Of a DNA stretch of 64,000 nucleotides, positions 46,651 to 55,361 are shown one piece after another (the first letter of the stretch is position 1; each line of letters begins with the position of its first letter). The notes beneath the pieces were generated by a model. It had not been told where the DNA came from, ran no database searches, and worked only from the letters and a program-made list of their open reading frames with translations. The position numbers and the translations under genes are program-made. The DNA is taken from positions 434,001 to 498,000 of the forward strand of contig NZ_CP109486.1 in assembly GCF_035918235.1 (NCBI RefSeq), written 5' to 3'. This DNA is from Streptomyces sp. NBC_01445 (GTDB taxonomy: Bacteria; Actinomycetota; Actinomycetes; Streptomycetales; Streptomycetaceae).

Positions 46651-47098
46651 CTACTCGCGTCGGCCGTGGCGGAGTCGGGCGGCGATCATCGACCGCTCCA
46701 ACTGAGCGAAGACACCCATCATCTGACGCATGTCGGTCCGCATTGGGTCGTCCGGGTCGTCGGGGTGGACCTCCCCGGTGTCTGCGGTGAAGGCGCAGCC
46801 GCCGTGCTTCCAGATCTGCGCCAGGGTGGCCTCCTGGACAACGAGGGTGCGGGCGAACCTGTCGAGCGTCGGAGCGACGATGCCGTCCGCGGTTCCGTCC
46901 TCAACCTCGGTCAGCGCATCGGCCGGGGGGGGCGGCGCTCTCCAGGGTTCCGGAGCGTCCTTCGTCCCGGTAGATGGTGCGGCCGAGCCGGTGGCCAGCC
47001 TCGCGGCACCATCGGCGCACGTTCTTCTCCTGGACATCTAGCCCGTACCCGTCGAGCTGGCGCTCTGTACTGACGCGGATGTACCCCACAAGCCTCAT
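46651..47098 (-). pseudogene. Large serine recombinase, N-terminal catalytic domain
   Basis: ATG at 47098 gives MRLVGYIRVSTERQLDGYGL with the catalytic Ser in RVSTERQ, then RTIYRDEGRSGTL. A frameshift in a run of eight G (about 46926-46933) moves the continuation DALTEVEDGTADGIVAPTLD, RFARTLVVQEATLAQIWKHG and GVFAQLERSMIAARL. The reading stops at 46651 with no recombinase or DNA-binding domain after it. The G-run shift could be a sequencing error, but the protein is truncated anyway. Confidence 0.82.
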
Positions 47099-47185
47099 GG
47101 ACGCATGATGGCGCGCTCCACTGACAATCTTGTCCCTGACCTGGGATGTCACAGAAGGTGGCGTATCTGGGTCACGCCCACGAGG

Positions 47186-47415
47186 ACTGAAGGGCACCCG
47201 CGCCCGCGGCGAGCGCATCGGCCGGGCCGCCCGCGATGAACGCGGAACAGATCCGGCGCACCCGCGCTCCTCAACCGGAGAACACGGTCACCTCAATCGC
47301 GAAGCTGCTCGGCGCTTCCCGCACGACGCTGTACAAATACGTGCCCGAAGTGAGGGTCGGCCGCGACGCTCTCGTGCCAGGCGACCGGGGGCCGACCCTA
47401 CCTGGACCCCGGTGA
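47186..47415 (+). pseudogene. Resolvase C-terminal helix-turn-helix fragment
   Basis: On the opposite strand to the catalytic fragment, TRARGERIGRAA breaks frame and continues from 47236 as MNAEQIRRTRAPQPENTVTS, then IAKLLGASRTTLYKYVPEVR, a typical HTH of serine resolvases, ending at 47415. Orientation and distance suggest a different recombinase gene or an inverted piece. Confidence 0.7.
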
Positions 47416-47493
47416 CCATAAGGCACAACCCTCCGACCCTTTACGGCTATCGGATCAGGGAGCGCAACACGGGGACGCTGGCGCCCCCGCCGG

Positions 47494-47925
47494 TCAGCCC
47501 TGGCTCGGCCCGGTCCGTACCGAAACCTGCGGCGGCGTGGTCGGTGTGGTGACGCGCAGCGGTGTCTTCGGCAGGATGACGTGGACGCGGTTGTTGTCGA
47601 CGTTGAACCGGTGGGCTCGGCGGAATTCGACGTGCTTGACGAAGTGGTGCCGGAAGAAGAAGTCATCGTGCCGGCGGATGTCACACCGCACGATCTTGCG
47701 GATGACGGTGACTCGGTGGTCCTTCTTCACGATGATGACGACCGTCCGGTGGCCGTAGCGGCAGAATTCGTGTCCCCGCTCGACGACCACGATCACCCGG
47801 TGCCCGTTGGGGTCCGGGGTGGCGGCGGCCGGACCGGCCAGGGCAACACCGGCGGTACCGGCGGTACCGGCGATGGCGCTCGCTACCAGGACGGCGGCAC
47901 CGCGACGAAGGATGGGGGCGCTCAT
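47494..47925 (-). CDS. Small secreted basic, His-rich protein
   Basis: Protein of 143 residues, ATG at 47925 behind AAGGAGGG. A signal peptide (RRGAAVLVASAIAGTAGTAG, then AGPAAATP) is followed by a core of alternating valine/isoleucine and basic residues (GHRVIVVVERGHEFCRYGHR and VVIIVKKDHRVTVIRKIV) with about ten histidines and two cysteines, and then a Thr/Pro-rich tail. It should be exported; the pattern suggests a beta-sheet protein that could bind metal or polyanions, but no function is known. Its strong ribosome site supports expression. Confidence 0.65.
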   Translation of the reverse strand: MSAPILRRGAAVLVASAIAGTAGTAGVALAGPAAATPDPNGHRVIVVVERGHEFCRYGHRTVVIIVKKDHRVTVIRKIVRCDIRRHDDFFFRHHFVKHVEFRRAHRFNVDNNRVHVILPKTPLRVTTPTTPPQVSVRTGPSQG

Positions 47926-48234
47926 GGTTGCGGCCCTCCTTAGTTGAACAACGCTGGAGAGGAATTGCTGTAGTGGATATACGCCGCTACCGCGAAATGA
48001 GTTCATGATTCATCCGAAACAGAAGTGAAGTCGGCCCGGCTCCATGGCCGATCATGAACCGTTCACCAGCATGTCCCGTATACCTCACATGAAGCCGGCT
48101 CGTCGGTCCAGGCGGACGGCCAGCGGCCCCAGCCCACAGTTCCCGTCGACGTCTACGTCCCCATCGGGGTCCCACCTGCAGGCACCTGCGCGGCGTTGGT
48201 CTGCCGTCGACGGTTCCTGGTCAGGAGGTATCTG

Positions 48235-48654
48235 ATGTCTTCCCGTTCCGCCGCCGCAGCGCCGACAGGGGTTGCCGTCTGCTGCGCGCTACTCAGCGCC
48301 GTGGTCCACCTCGTCATCGCCCCTGAGCACCTTGCGGAGACGCTGTACATAGGGATCCTGTTCATTGCGGGCGGCGTGGCGCTGCTCCTCACCGCCGGCG
48401 CCCTGGCGCTACGGAACTCCGTAACGGCATGGTGGGCCGGCGCCCTGGTCAGCGGTGGCATGATCCTCGGCTTCGCCCTCTCGCGCACCATCGGGCTGCC
48501 CGGCTACCACGAACAGGGCTGGGACCCCCCGTACGGAGTTTTGTCGATCATCGCTGAAGGCATGTATCTGGTCGCCTTCTTCGCCTGGTACGGCACTCGG
48601 TCGGCGCACGCCCCCTCCGCCCCGTTCCGCAGCACGGTGCCCGCGGGCAGATGA
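48235..48654 (+). CDS. Small four-helix membrane protein
   Basis: Protein of 139 residues, ATG behind AGGAGG. Four hydrophobic segments: GVAVCCALLSAVVHLVIAP, LYIGILFIAGGVALLLTAGA, WWAGALVSGGMILGFALS and GVLSIIAEGMYLVAFFAWYG. It resembles the DoxX-like or unassigned membrane proteins often placed beside sigma factor genes. It is 106 bases upstream of the sigma/anti-sigma pair and may be part of that unit. Confidence 0.8.
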   Translation: MSSRSAAAAPTGVAVCCALLSAVVHLVIAPEHLAETLYIGILFIAGGVALLLTAGALALRNSVTAWWAGALVSGGMILGFALSRTIGLPGYHEQGWDPPYGVLSIIAEGMYLVAFFAWYGTRSAHAPSAPFRSTVPAGR

Positions 48655-48760
48655 CCGGGCGGATGTCATCACCGCAGGAACCGAAGGTGATGTCCGCCGG
48701 CGCCGCCAGGGGGAGGGACTGCCTCGGCCCGTGGATGCGGCGGCGGGATCGGGAGAGAAT

Positions 48761-49414
48761 GTGAGGGTGATCTTCCGTGGCCGCCTGGCAATCCGCCGGC
48801 CGGGGCGGACCGTATATCTAGGTATGCAGAGTTTCCGGTTCCCGGTCGGCCGCCTCCCGGACGAGGCTCTGCTGTCCGGGCTGGCAACGGGCGACCCCGA
48901 GCTCGCCGCCACCTTCGTGCGGCGGTTCCAGCACACCGTCTTCGGCGTCGCCATCGCGGTCCTGGGCGATCCACAGCTCGCCGAGGACGTCTCCCAGCAG
49001 ACGTTCGAGCGGGCGTGGCGGCACGCGCAGATGTACGACTCCCGCCGCGGATCGGTGACGACATGGCTGACGGCCATCGCGCACAACCTCGCCATCGACG
49101 TCGCCCGAGCGCGCCGACCGGTGCCTGTGGCCCCTGAGGACCTCGACACACTCCTCGACGTCGTGACCGACACCGCTACGCCCGAGCGGCTGGCCCTGGC
49201 CGACGAAGCATCGGCGGCCCTGCGTTCCGCCGTGGCGCGGCTGCCGCGCGAACAGGGCCGGGCTCTGGTGATGGCGGGCATCTACGGGATGACGGCCCAG
49301 CAGATCGCCGATGCGGAGCAGATCCCGCTGGGCACGGCCAAGACACGGATCAGGGCCGCCATGGGAAAGCTGCGGTCCACGCTCGTGTCTCCGAAGCGAG
49401 GCGACCATGGGTAA
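48761..49414 (+). CDS. ECF RNA polymerase sigma factor
   Basis: Sigma factor of 217 residues if the GTG at 48761 (GGGAGAG just before it) is used; ATG at 48824 is the alternative. Region 2 spans about residues 45-110 (FVRRFQHTVFGVAIAVLGDP, AEDVSQQTFERAWRHAQMYD, WLTAIAHNLAIDVARARRP) and region 4 about 150-205 (LPREQGRALVMAGIYGMTAQ, QIADAEQIPLGTAKTRIRAA). It directs RNA polymerase to a stress or surface regulon. The stop overlaps the start of the anti-sigma gene by eight bases, the normal arrangement for balanced synthesis. Confidence 0.93.
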   Translation: MRVIFRGRLAIRRPGRTVYLGMQSFRFPVGRLPDEALLSGLATGDPELAATFVRRFQHTVFGVAIAVLGDPQLAEDVSQQTFERAWRHAQMYDSRRGSVTTWLTAIAHNLAIDVARARRPVPVAPEDLDTLLDVVTDTATPERLALADEASAALRSAVARLPREQGRALVMAGIYGMTAQQIADAEQIPLGTAKTRIRAAMGKLRSTLVSPKRGDHG

Positions 49415-50153
49415 TGACGTGACCTGCGAACAGCTGCGGGAGATCGGCGCCGAGCTGGCTCTGGGCGTCCTCCCTGGCCGCCAGCGGGCCGGGGCAGTGG
49501 AGCACCTGGACCGCTGCGCGGACTGCCGGGAGTACGTCGAGCAGCTGACCCTCGTCGGCGACGGTCTGCTCGGTCTGCTGCCGGGCAGCGAGCCGCCGGC
49601 CGGGTTCGAGACCCGGGTGGCGCGGCGGCTGCGCCAGGCGGCGGCACATGACGACCGCAGCCGCCTGCACGGCCGGGGGCTCCTCCCTCGCAAGGGGTTC
49701 CGCAGCCGTGCCCGGATACGGCTCGCGGCCGCCGCGGCCGCGCTCGCGCTGGCTTTCGGGTTCGGCGGCTGGGCCGTCGGCACGGTCCTTTCGAATGAGG
49801 CGGCCGCTCCTTCCCGTCCCGCCGAGGTCGGCGCCGGAATGCTGCATGCGCAGCTGACCGCGGTGGGGCACGGCCAGGGGCCAGTCGGCGAGATCTACCT
49901 CCATCGCGGGCCGCAGACCTGGGTCTACATGTCCGTTGACCTCGCGGACGCCGGCAACATGTACGGCGGGAAGGTCTCCTGCGTGCTGGTACACAAGGAC
50001 GGCAGCACCGTTCGCGTCGGTACCTTCACCCTGCACCACGGCTATGGCTACTGGGGCGCCCCAGCCTCCGTGAACGCGTCCACGCTCTCCGGCGCCCGCC
50101 TGACCTCCGCCGACGGCACGGTGCTCGCCACCGCACACTTCGGGGCAGGGTAG
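49407..50153 (+). CDS. Membrane anti-sigma factor with zinc-binding motif
   Basis: Protein of 248 residues overlapping the sigma gene (ATGGGTAA). The N-terminal ZAS-type domain includes HLDRCADCREYVEQL near residues 32-46 (the His-x3-Cys-x2-Cys motif), which grips the sigma factor in the cytoplasm. One membrane helix lies near 105-125 (ALALAFGFGGWAVGTVL). The outer part (about 130-248) is beta-rich (VYMSVDLADAGNMYGGKVSC, VRVGTFTLHHGYGYWGAPAS) and probably senses the cell-surface signal, like RskA-type C-terminal domains. Confidence 0.92.
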   Translation: MGNDVTCEQLREIGAELALGVLPGRQRAGAVEHLDRCADCREYVEQLTLVGDGLLGLLPGSEPPAGFETRVARRLRQAAAHDDRSRLHGRGLLPRKGFRSRARIRLAAAAAALALAFGFGGWAVGTVLSNEAAAPSRPAEVGAGMLHAQLTAVGHGQGPVGEIYLHRGPQTWVYMSVDLADAGNMYGGKVSCVLVHKDGSTVRVGTFTLHHGYGYWGAPASVNASTLSGARLTSADGTVLATAHFGAG

Positions 50154-50357
50154 CCCTGACTGCCGGTGCCCTGCTCGACACCGCGGCTGGATCCACAGAA
50201 CGCCGGTGACGACCGCGCCGCCCGCGGTCGTACGCTGGGCGCCCCACGCTGCGGGGCATCGCGGAGGAAATCGCCGACAGCTCGGAGTTCAACGCGTTCC
50301 ACCTGGCGAATCCACCAAGGCGAGACACATCACGGCGGGGAACCCTAGGTTGGCATC

Positions 50358-50876
50358 ATGGTGGACATGCGGGATCTGTGGTGGGCGGCGGGCCGGCTGG
50401 CCACGCTGATGCCGGCGGATGACTGGCGCAGTCCCCGGTGGAACCCGGCAGTGCGCCGCTCGGCGACCTTGATCGAGCCGGCCTGGCCGCAGGAAGAGAT
50501 CAACGGCCCTTTCATTCAAGCCCTGCCCACCGCCGCGTTCGTGCTGTACGCGGGCCCTCGACCTATCGACCCGGAGTCGGTTCCGGTGGAGGAGCTCATT
50601 GCCTCGCTCACCCCAGGCACCGCCGACTCCGGCGAACGGACCGTTGACGACGTTGTCCGTGAAGGGCTGCTCGGGCTCGGCCATGACCTGCGCGACGACT
50701 CGCAGATGTCCGTGCTCTTCGGGAAACTCACCACGTCCCGTGAACCGCCCGCCGAATCAGGGTCCGGGTTGACCGCCGTCGACAACAGGACAGGCAGCTC
50801 GCTGATGGGCGAGTCGGCCAAGTGGGCGGCGTACTGGTTCAAGCACCACCACCTCGACGAAGGAAGCACCCCCTGA
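50358..50876 (+). CDS. Unrecognised 172-residue cytoplasmic protein
   Basis: An acidic protein beginning MVDMRDLWWAAGRLATLMPA, with VEELIASLTPGTADSGERTV and VREGLLGLGHDLRDDSQMSV. Codons are strongly G/C at third positions, supporting a real gene, but no ribosome site of note precedes it and no family is recognised. The stop is shared with the start of the short ORF that follows (TGATG), so the two are coupled. Confidence 0.6.
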   Translation: MVDMRDLWWAAGRLATLMPADDWRSPRWNPAVRRSATLIEPAWPQEEINGPFIQALPTAAFVLYAGPRPIDPESVPVEELIASLTPGTADSGERTVDDVVREGLLGLGHDLRDDSQMSVLFGKLTTSREPPAESGSGLTAVDNRTGSSLMGESAKWAAYWFKHHHLDEGSTP

Positions 50877-50977
50877 TGTCGGAGTACTGGCTCATGTACA
50901 CAGGTCCGTACAGGGTGAAATGCAGACTGCTCGACGAACGCGCCGCGTTTCCCACAGAGCAGGTCGCCACGGCTTGA
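50876..50977 (+). CDS. Short coupled ORF, probably truncated gene
   Basis: 33 codons starting in the overlap TGATG: MSEYWLMYTGPYRVKCRLLD to a TGA at 50975. The coupling suggests it once was a longer gene partner of the preceding protein; what follows has no coding look. Confidence 0.4.
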   Translation: MSEYWLMYTGPYRVKCRLLDERAAFPTEQVATA

Positions 50978-51425
50978 CGGCATAGCAATCGAGTTGGCTT
51001 CGGCGGCGCTCCACGCTGGGCTCCGTCGCCCTGGACAACTCGTCCCCCGAGCTCGGTGGCCATCAGCCGGCGCCCACGAGTGGCACCCGGACTCTGTACG
51101 TGAGCACACCGTCGCCGCCGACCTGAAGCTCGTACCGGGCGGGAGAGCGGACCATGCCAGGAAAGAGCGCCAGGCATCAGGTGGCAGCCGCTCGCCGCCA
51201 ACCATGCGAACCGCCCTGTCTCTCCCCTAATAACGTGAAGGCTGGCTGCATATAGGAGAAGTGAGAGCGCCGGTAGGTGAGGTCCGAGACCGGTTGGCGG
51301 TCCGACAGGCCCGGGATGTTGGTTAGAACTGACAGTGAAGGAGCGGGCCGCTCCCACTGCTCGCCATCGAGCGGCCCGCCCTGTCCCGCCGCCGGTCACC
51401 TCCAAGCACCCGGCGGCGGGAGTCT
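50978..51425. other. Intergenic stretch without recognised gene
   Basis: These 448 bases to the left end of the IS5-type element show only short frames. Composition drops slightly in GC, and the segment around 51240-51330 looks non-coding. No hairpin of note was seen. Confidence 0.4.
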
Positions 51426-51428
51426 TTA

Positions 51429-52279
51429 GAGATCATCTCAATTGGAGATGCCGGTAGCCTGGTGACGTGTCGCTGACTGAGCGTCTGGTCCCTGACGGAT
51501 TGTGGGAGTTGTTCCAGCGGGTGGTGCCAGAGGCGCCGACGCGTCCGCAAGGAGGTGGTCGGCGCCGTCATGGGGACCGTGAGGTGTTGGCGGCCATTGT
51601 CTTCGTGGCCACGACCGGTTGTACGTGGTCGCAGGTCCCGCCGGTGTTCGGGCCGTCGGGGGGCCACGGCTCACCGCCGGTTCATGGAGTGGAGCCGACA
51701 ACGGGTCTGGGCGAAACTGCATCGTCTGGTCCTGGACGAGCTGGGGGCTCGAGGCGACCTGGACTGGTCGCGATGCGCGATCGACTCGGTGAACATGCGC
51801 GCCCTGAAAAAGGGGACCTGACGGGTCCGAATCCTGTAGATCGGGGCAAGTATGGCTCGAAGATCCACTTGATCACTGAGCGGACTGGGCTTCCGCTTTC
51901 CGTCGGCATCTCCGGCGCCAACCTCCACGACAGCCAGGCCCTCGAACCACTCGTGCGCGGCATCCCACCGATCAGATCCCGGCGCGGTCCACGCCGCCGA
52001 CGCCCCGCCAAGCTTCACGCCGACAAGGCCTACGATAACCGTCACCTGCGGCAATGGCTCCGCCTCCGCCACATCACACCCCGCATCGCCCGCAAGGGAG
52101 TTGAGACGTCACAGAAGCTGGGGCGCCACCGGTGGACCATCGAACGCACCATGGCCTGGCTCGCCGGCTGCCGACGTCTCCACCGACGCTACGAGCGGCA
52201 AGCCATCCACTTCCTGGCCTTCACCAGCATCGCCTGCACCCTCATCTGCTACCGCAGACTCACCAATTGAGATGATCTC
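51429..52279 (+). mobile_element. IS5-family insertion sequence, 851 bp
   Basis: Perfect 17-base inverted repeats GAGATCATCTCAATTGG at both ends, flanked by TTA direct repeats (51426-51428 and 52280-52282). A three-base target duplication and this size suit the IS427-like group of IS5. It carries one transposase gene and lies 10 bases beyond the 3' end of the minus-strand gene at 52289, which it does not interrupt. Confidence 0.92.
51467..52270 (+). pseudogene. IS5-family transposase with two compensating shifts
   Basis: GTG at 51467 starts VSLTERLVPDGLWELFQRVV and ATTGCTWSQVPPVF. One extra G in the run near 51656-51661 moves the frame to ATAHRRFMEWSRQRVWAKLH and ARGDLDWSRCAIDSVNMRAL (first DDE Asp region). 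One missing G near 51817-51821 (AAAAAGGGG) returns it to GPNPVDRGKYGSKIHLITER through HRWTIERTMAWLAGCRRLHR (last Glu) and ending RRLTN. Two-ORF IS5 elements use frameshifting at A-rich slippery sites, but here two opposite changes are needed, so decay or sequencing error is likelier. Confidence 0.85.
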
Positions 52280-52288
52280 TTAAGACGA

Positions 52289-53390
52289 TCAGCCATCGAA
52301 GCGGTTCCAGTCGATAGGGAGGTCGGCCAGTGGTGCCAGGGCGGTTCGGTGGGTGGCGCCGGCCCAGGCATCGAATGCTTCGCCGTCCTCGCTGCTGACA
52401 TGCACGACGAGGCCGGGGGCCACATAGAAGTGGGTGGGTGCCCAGGGCCAGAAGGGACGCAGGGGCACAAGGTGCAGCGCTTCGGTGAGTTGCTCGACCT
52501 GTGGTGCAGTGAGTTTGCGGGGCAGGGGCGAGGTAGTCGGCGCCCATGGAGGCCTCGAAGAGGGAGAACTGGATCAGGAAGCCGCTGAGTGGTTCCTGTT
52601 CGGCGATCTGCTCCTCGTCGAATTCACGGAACCAGACGGTCGGATCGGCTTCAGGTCCCTCAAGCGTCCACAGGAGTGACCAGAAGAAGCCTCCTTGGTT
52701 CTCGACGCCGAAGACGAGCATCTCCCCGAGATGGTCGGTGTGCAGGTCTGGCTCGGGCAGGATCCTGTTCTGGATTCCGAGGGCGGCCGGCCGGTGCTTC
52801 GCGAGCCGGTACAGCTGTCTCAGTCCACCGGGAAGGCGTGACGCGGAGTTGCTGATAGGCGATTCGGTGGCGGTTGCGGTGGGGTACCAGCCGGTGACGA
52901 ACTGCTCGAGAGCTGCCGCACGGTCACTGTTCACATTCCCCAGCCAGTCCAAGCCCGGCAAGTGCTCAGGTGGAAGTGGTGGGCGCACTCGGTTGAGGAG
53001 TTCTCTGCTCAAGGGCGCTTCAAAGCGCAGTTCGCAGTCGGTGAGAACGCCATCGGAGGTGCCAGCCTGGCTCACTTGGGCGGTGTCCAGGTACAGAACT
53101 TCACCTCCGACGCGGACCGCGATGTGGATAGGCAACGAGCCTTCGTCCACACCCCAGGGCGCCCCCATGAGTCGCTCTGCGACCGGTGTCGGTGCGGGCC
53201 CGATCAAGCGGACCTCCTCAGCGCTCCATACACCGCTTTTGGCGGGTGCGTCACTCGCTTCCACGATGATCACCATTCCGACCGGGCCTATGACGACACT
53301 GGCACCCCCCACCGTGAAGCGCCCGGCTACCACCGAGCCGCCGCCGAGCACGGGTACGTGCTCCCGATCGAACACCAGCGCTGGAATCAC
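52289..53390 (-). pseudogene. Unrecognised protein, single C insertion near its end
   Basis: From GTG at 53390: VIPALVFDREHVPVLGGGSV, a beta-rich first half (GGASVVIGPVGMVIIVEASD), then WLGNVNSDRAAALEQFVTGW and SASRLPGGLRQLYRLAKHRP with EMLVFGVENQGGFFWSLLWT, an SMI1/SUKH-like look. After FEASMGADYLAPAP an extra C in a CCCC run (about 52515-52520) breaks the frame; without it the protein would continue RKLTAPQVEQLTEALHLVPL to DWNRFDG at 52289, about 366 residues. The start overlaps the stop of an upstream reading (VTVAVDGHKGRPVVVEDDAG, to 53387), so it was once second in an operon. Confidence 0.65.
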
Positions 53391-53640
53391 GGTGGGAACA
53401 TTCCCGCATCATCCTCGACCACCACCGGCCGCCCCTTATGCCCATCGACTGCGACCGTGACTAGATCAGGGCCAGAGACCTTCGTACCTCCTTGAGCGCT
53501 TGCAGGCGTACGCCGACAGCGGGCAGGAGACGCGAATACGCGGCACCTCAACATGCGACCCACGAAGCTCAACCCGCGTCGAACCCGCTTCCAAGGCTGA
53601 CAGGCGAGTGGGTTCGTCATCTCTCCGCTCCCGGAATCCG

Positions 53641-54107
53641 CGAACCCACGCGTTTCCGACCAGGACCACATCAAGGCCATCAATGACACCTTCGGCCACG
53701 CGGCCGGTGACGCCGTCCTCGCGGCGACCGCAGCCCGGCTCACCGCCTGGGCGGGCCCACACACCGCCCTCGGCCGCCTCGGGGACGATGAGTTCGCGAT
53801 CGTCCTGCAGGCGCCCCGCGGCCGCCGCCAGGACCGCCTCACACAGCTCATGAAGATGCTGCACACGCCGGTGCACCTGGACGACGGACAGACCATCGAC
53901 GCCGCCGCCTCCCTCGGCGCAGCGACGCCCGACATCCTCAACACCCGCGACCTGTCCGTACCCCAGCAGGCCGCCGACGCTGCCCTGTACGACGGCAAGC
54001 ACTCCGGCCACGCAGTCCTCGCCGACGCCCGGCACGCAACGCACACGTCCATCAACGGGCGCCGCGCCGGCCGCCCCGGAACCGGAATCAGGGCGCGAGC
54101 CGCATGA
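53641..54107 (+). pseudogene. GGDEF-domain protein, N-terminally truncated
   Basis: The reading DHIKAINDTFGHAAGDAVLA, ATAARLTAWAG, LGRLGDDEFAIVLQAPRGRR and ASLGAATPDILNTRD, then QQAADAALYDGKHSG follows the diguanylate cyclase fold in order. The signature is GDDEF rather than GGDEF, a change that usually weakens or abolishes cyclase activity. The first third of the domain, with its start codon, is absent. The stop is at 54105-54107. Confidence 0.75.
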
Positions 54108-54290
54108 GCATCGCCACCCTGCCCGAGGGCGACTGAATCCGCGGCATCACGATTCGCCAGCCCTATGCCACCTGCATCCTCGCCGGGAAGAACCCGGAAA
54201 CAGGCCCCGGCTCTGGCCGTAGCGGGGCACGATCCTGATCCACGGCAGGCAGAAGCTGGGGCGCCCGCCCTGCGTGACCCGCTAGGGCCT
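54108..54290 (+). pseudogene. ASCH-domain protein remnant
   Basis: After MSIATLPEGD and a TGA the sequence gives IRGITIRQPYATCILAGK, the opening of ASCH domains (ITIRQPWAxxILxGxK), and, in a shifted frame with a stop, RGTILIHGRQKLG, which matches the following strand. Two lesions within 60 codons; clearly dead. Confidence 0.6.
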
Positions 54291-54403
54291 GTCCGGCCGA
54301 TCATGCGGCCGATCCGGGCACCGGTCCGATCCGGGAGGTCGGGAAACGGGCAAGCGCCGGGCCGGGGGATTCTTGGCGCGCCGGCCTGGTAAAACAGTGA
54401 CCG

Positions 54404-54835
54404 ATGGGTACCCAAGAGCGCGACCGCAAGGTGTACCAGCCGCTGCGGCGGGCCGGTCTTGAGGTGATTCCGGACGCCGTGCCGGACGGCACGATGCCGT
54501 TCGTCGCCGGATACCGTGCCGAGGACGTGGCCGGCGGCTTCTCCCACCGGTACGACACCCCACGGCTCGTCGAGCGGCTCAATGGAGACTGGTACGACCT
54601 CGCCGTCTCCTCGGGTGCCCGGAACACCGCCCGCGGGTCCGGACACCTCGGCCACCCTCGGGCTGACACCCGGCGCTCTGTGCCGGGTGCCCGTTCTAGC
54701 GGAGCCGCTCGCGGGTCATCTGCATGGCGAGATCTAGCGGCCGGGGATCACGGGCTATCTTCGCGAGGACACTGGCGCCGATCCAGCTGTCGTACAGCGT
54801 CCGTGCGGTGTCACGTGGCTCGTCGATCGCAGTGA
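54404..54835 (+). CDS. Unrecognised protein, 3' part doubtful
   Basis: MGTQERDRKVYQPLRRAGLE, VIPDAVPDGTMPFVAGYRAE and RLVERLNGDWYDLAVSSGAR show good third-position GC up to about 54640. Beyond that the frame runs through a hairpin and antisense to the TetR gene, so the true protein probably ended earlier and the original 3' end is lost. No family recognised. Confidence 0.4.
   Translation: MGTQERDRKVYQPLRRAGLEVIPDAVPDGTMPFVAGYRAEDVAGGFSHRYDTPRLVERLNGDWYDLAVSSGARNTARGSGHLGHPRADTRRSVPGARSSGAARGSSAWRDLAAGDHGLSSRGHWRRSSCRTASVRCHVARRSQ
54667..54689 (-). terminator. Hairpin after TetR gene
   Basis: Stem arms CACCCGGC and GCCGGGTG around a seven-base loop, six bases beyond the TetR stop codon reading leftwards. 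A plausible factor-independent terminator for the tautomerase-TetR unit. Confidence 0.65.
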
Positions 54836-55283
54836 GTGATCCATCGTCGATGCCGTCCCGGATCATGCGCTCGATGCGGTCCACCACGTTGTTGGTGCCT
54901 TCGATCAGGGCCAGTCTCATCGATTCGGACAGGTCGGCGACCTCGGCACCGAGCTTGACGACGAGGCATTTCCCGAGACAGTTCTCGAAAGACTGCATCT
55001 CGTAGAAAAGCTGCCAGTAATTGAACAACCGATCTGCGCCGCTGGCCGGCTGGGCTACGACTTCGTCGACGTCCCGAAGGTAGCCGGTGAAGTAATTCTC
55101 GATGACGGCGACACCGAATGCATCTTTGGAAGAGAACCAGTGATAGAACGAGCCCTTGGGAACTTGGGCTTGTTTGAGGAATTCACTGATTCCCACCGCG
55201 GTGTAGCCTCTGCGGCTGATGATCGCCTGTGCCTCGTCGAGGATGCGTTGGCGGGTATTGATTTGTGCAGGCTCGATTGTCAT
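54696..55283 (-). CDS. TetR/AcrR-family repressor
   Basis: Regulator of 195 residues. The ATG at 55283 opens MTIEPAQINTRQRILDEAQA; the helix-turn-helix is GYTAVGISEFLKQAQVPKGS with FYHWFSSKDAFGVAVIENYF, closest to the YcdC/AcrR group that ends TetR-C-like. It lies 78 bases downstream of the tautomerase gene on the same strand and should control it from the TAGAC palindrome at 55903-55917. The ligand may be an electrophile or aromatic acid handled by the tautomerase. Confidence 0.9.
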   Translation of the reverse strand: MTIEPAQINTRQRILDEAQAIISRRGYTAVGISEFLKQAQVPKGSFYHWFSSKDAFGVAVIENYFTGYLRDVDEVVAQPASGADRLFNYWQLFYEMQSFENCLGKCLVVKLGAEVADLSESMRLALIEGTNNVVDRIERMIRDGIDDGSLTAIDEPRDTARTLYDSWIGASVLAKIARDPRPLDLAMQMTRERLR

Positions 55284-55361
55284 AGTCGCCAAGTTTAGTC
55301 GGATTGTTGGTCCGGCATGCTGGCGGTCTGTTCGGCGGCCCGCCAGCATGCCGACGCGGCG

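Noticed and set aside
51810..51825. Programmed frameshift site in the IS5 transposase (AAAAAGGGG)
   Set aside because: A second, opposite shift is needed upstream in a G run, so programmed shifting alone would not give the full protein.
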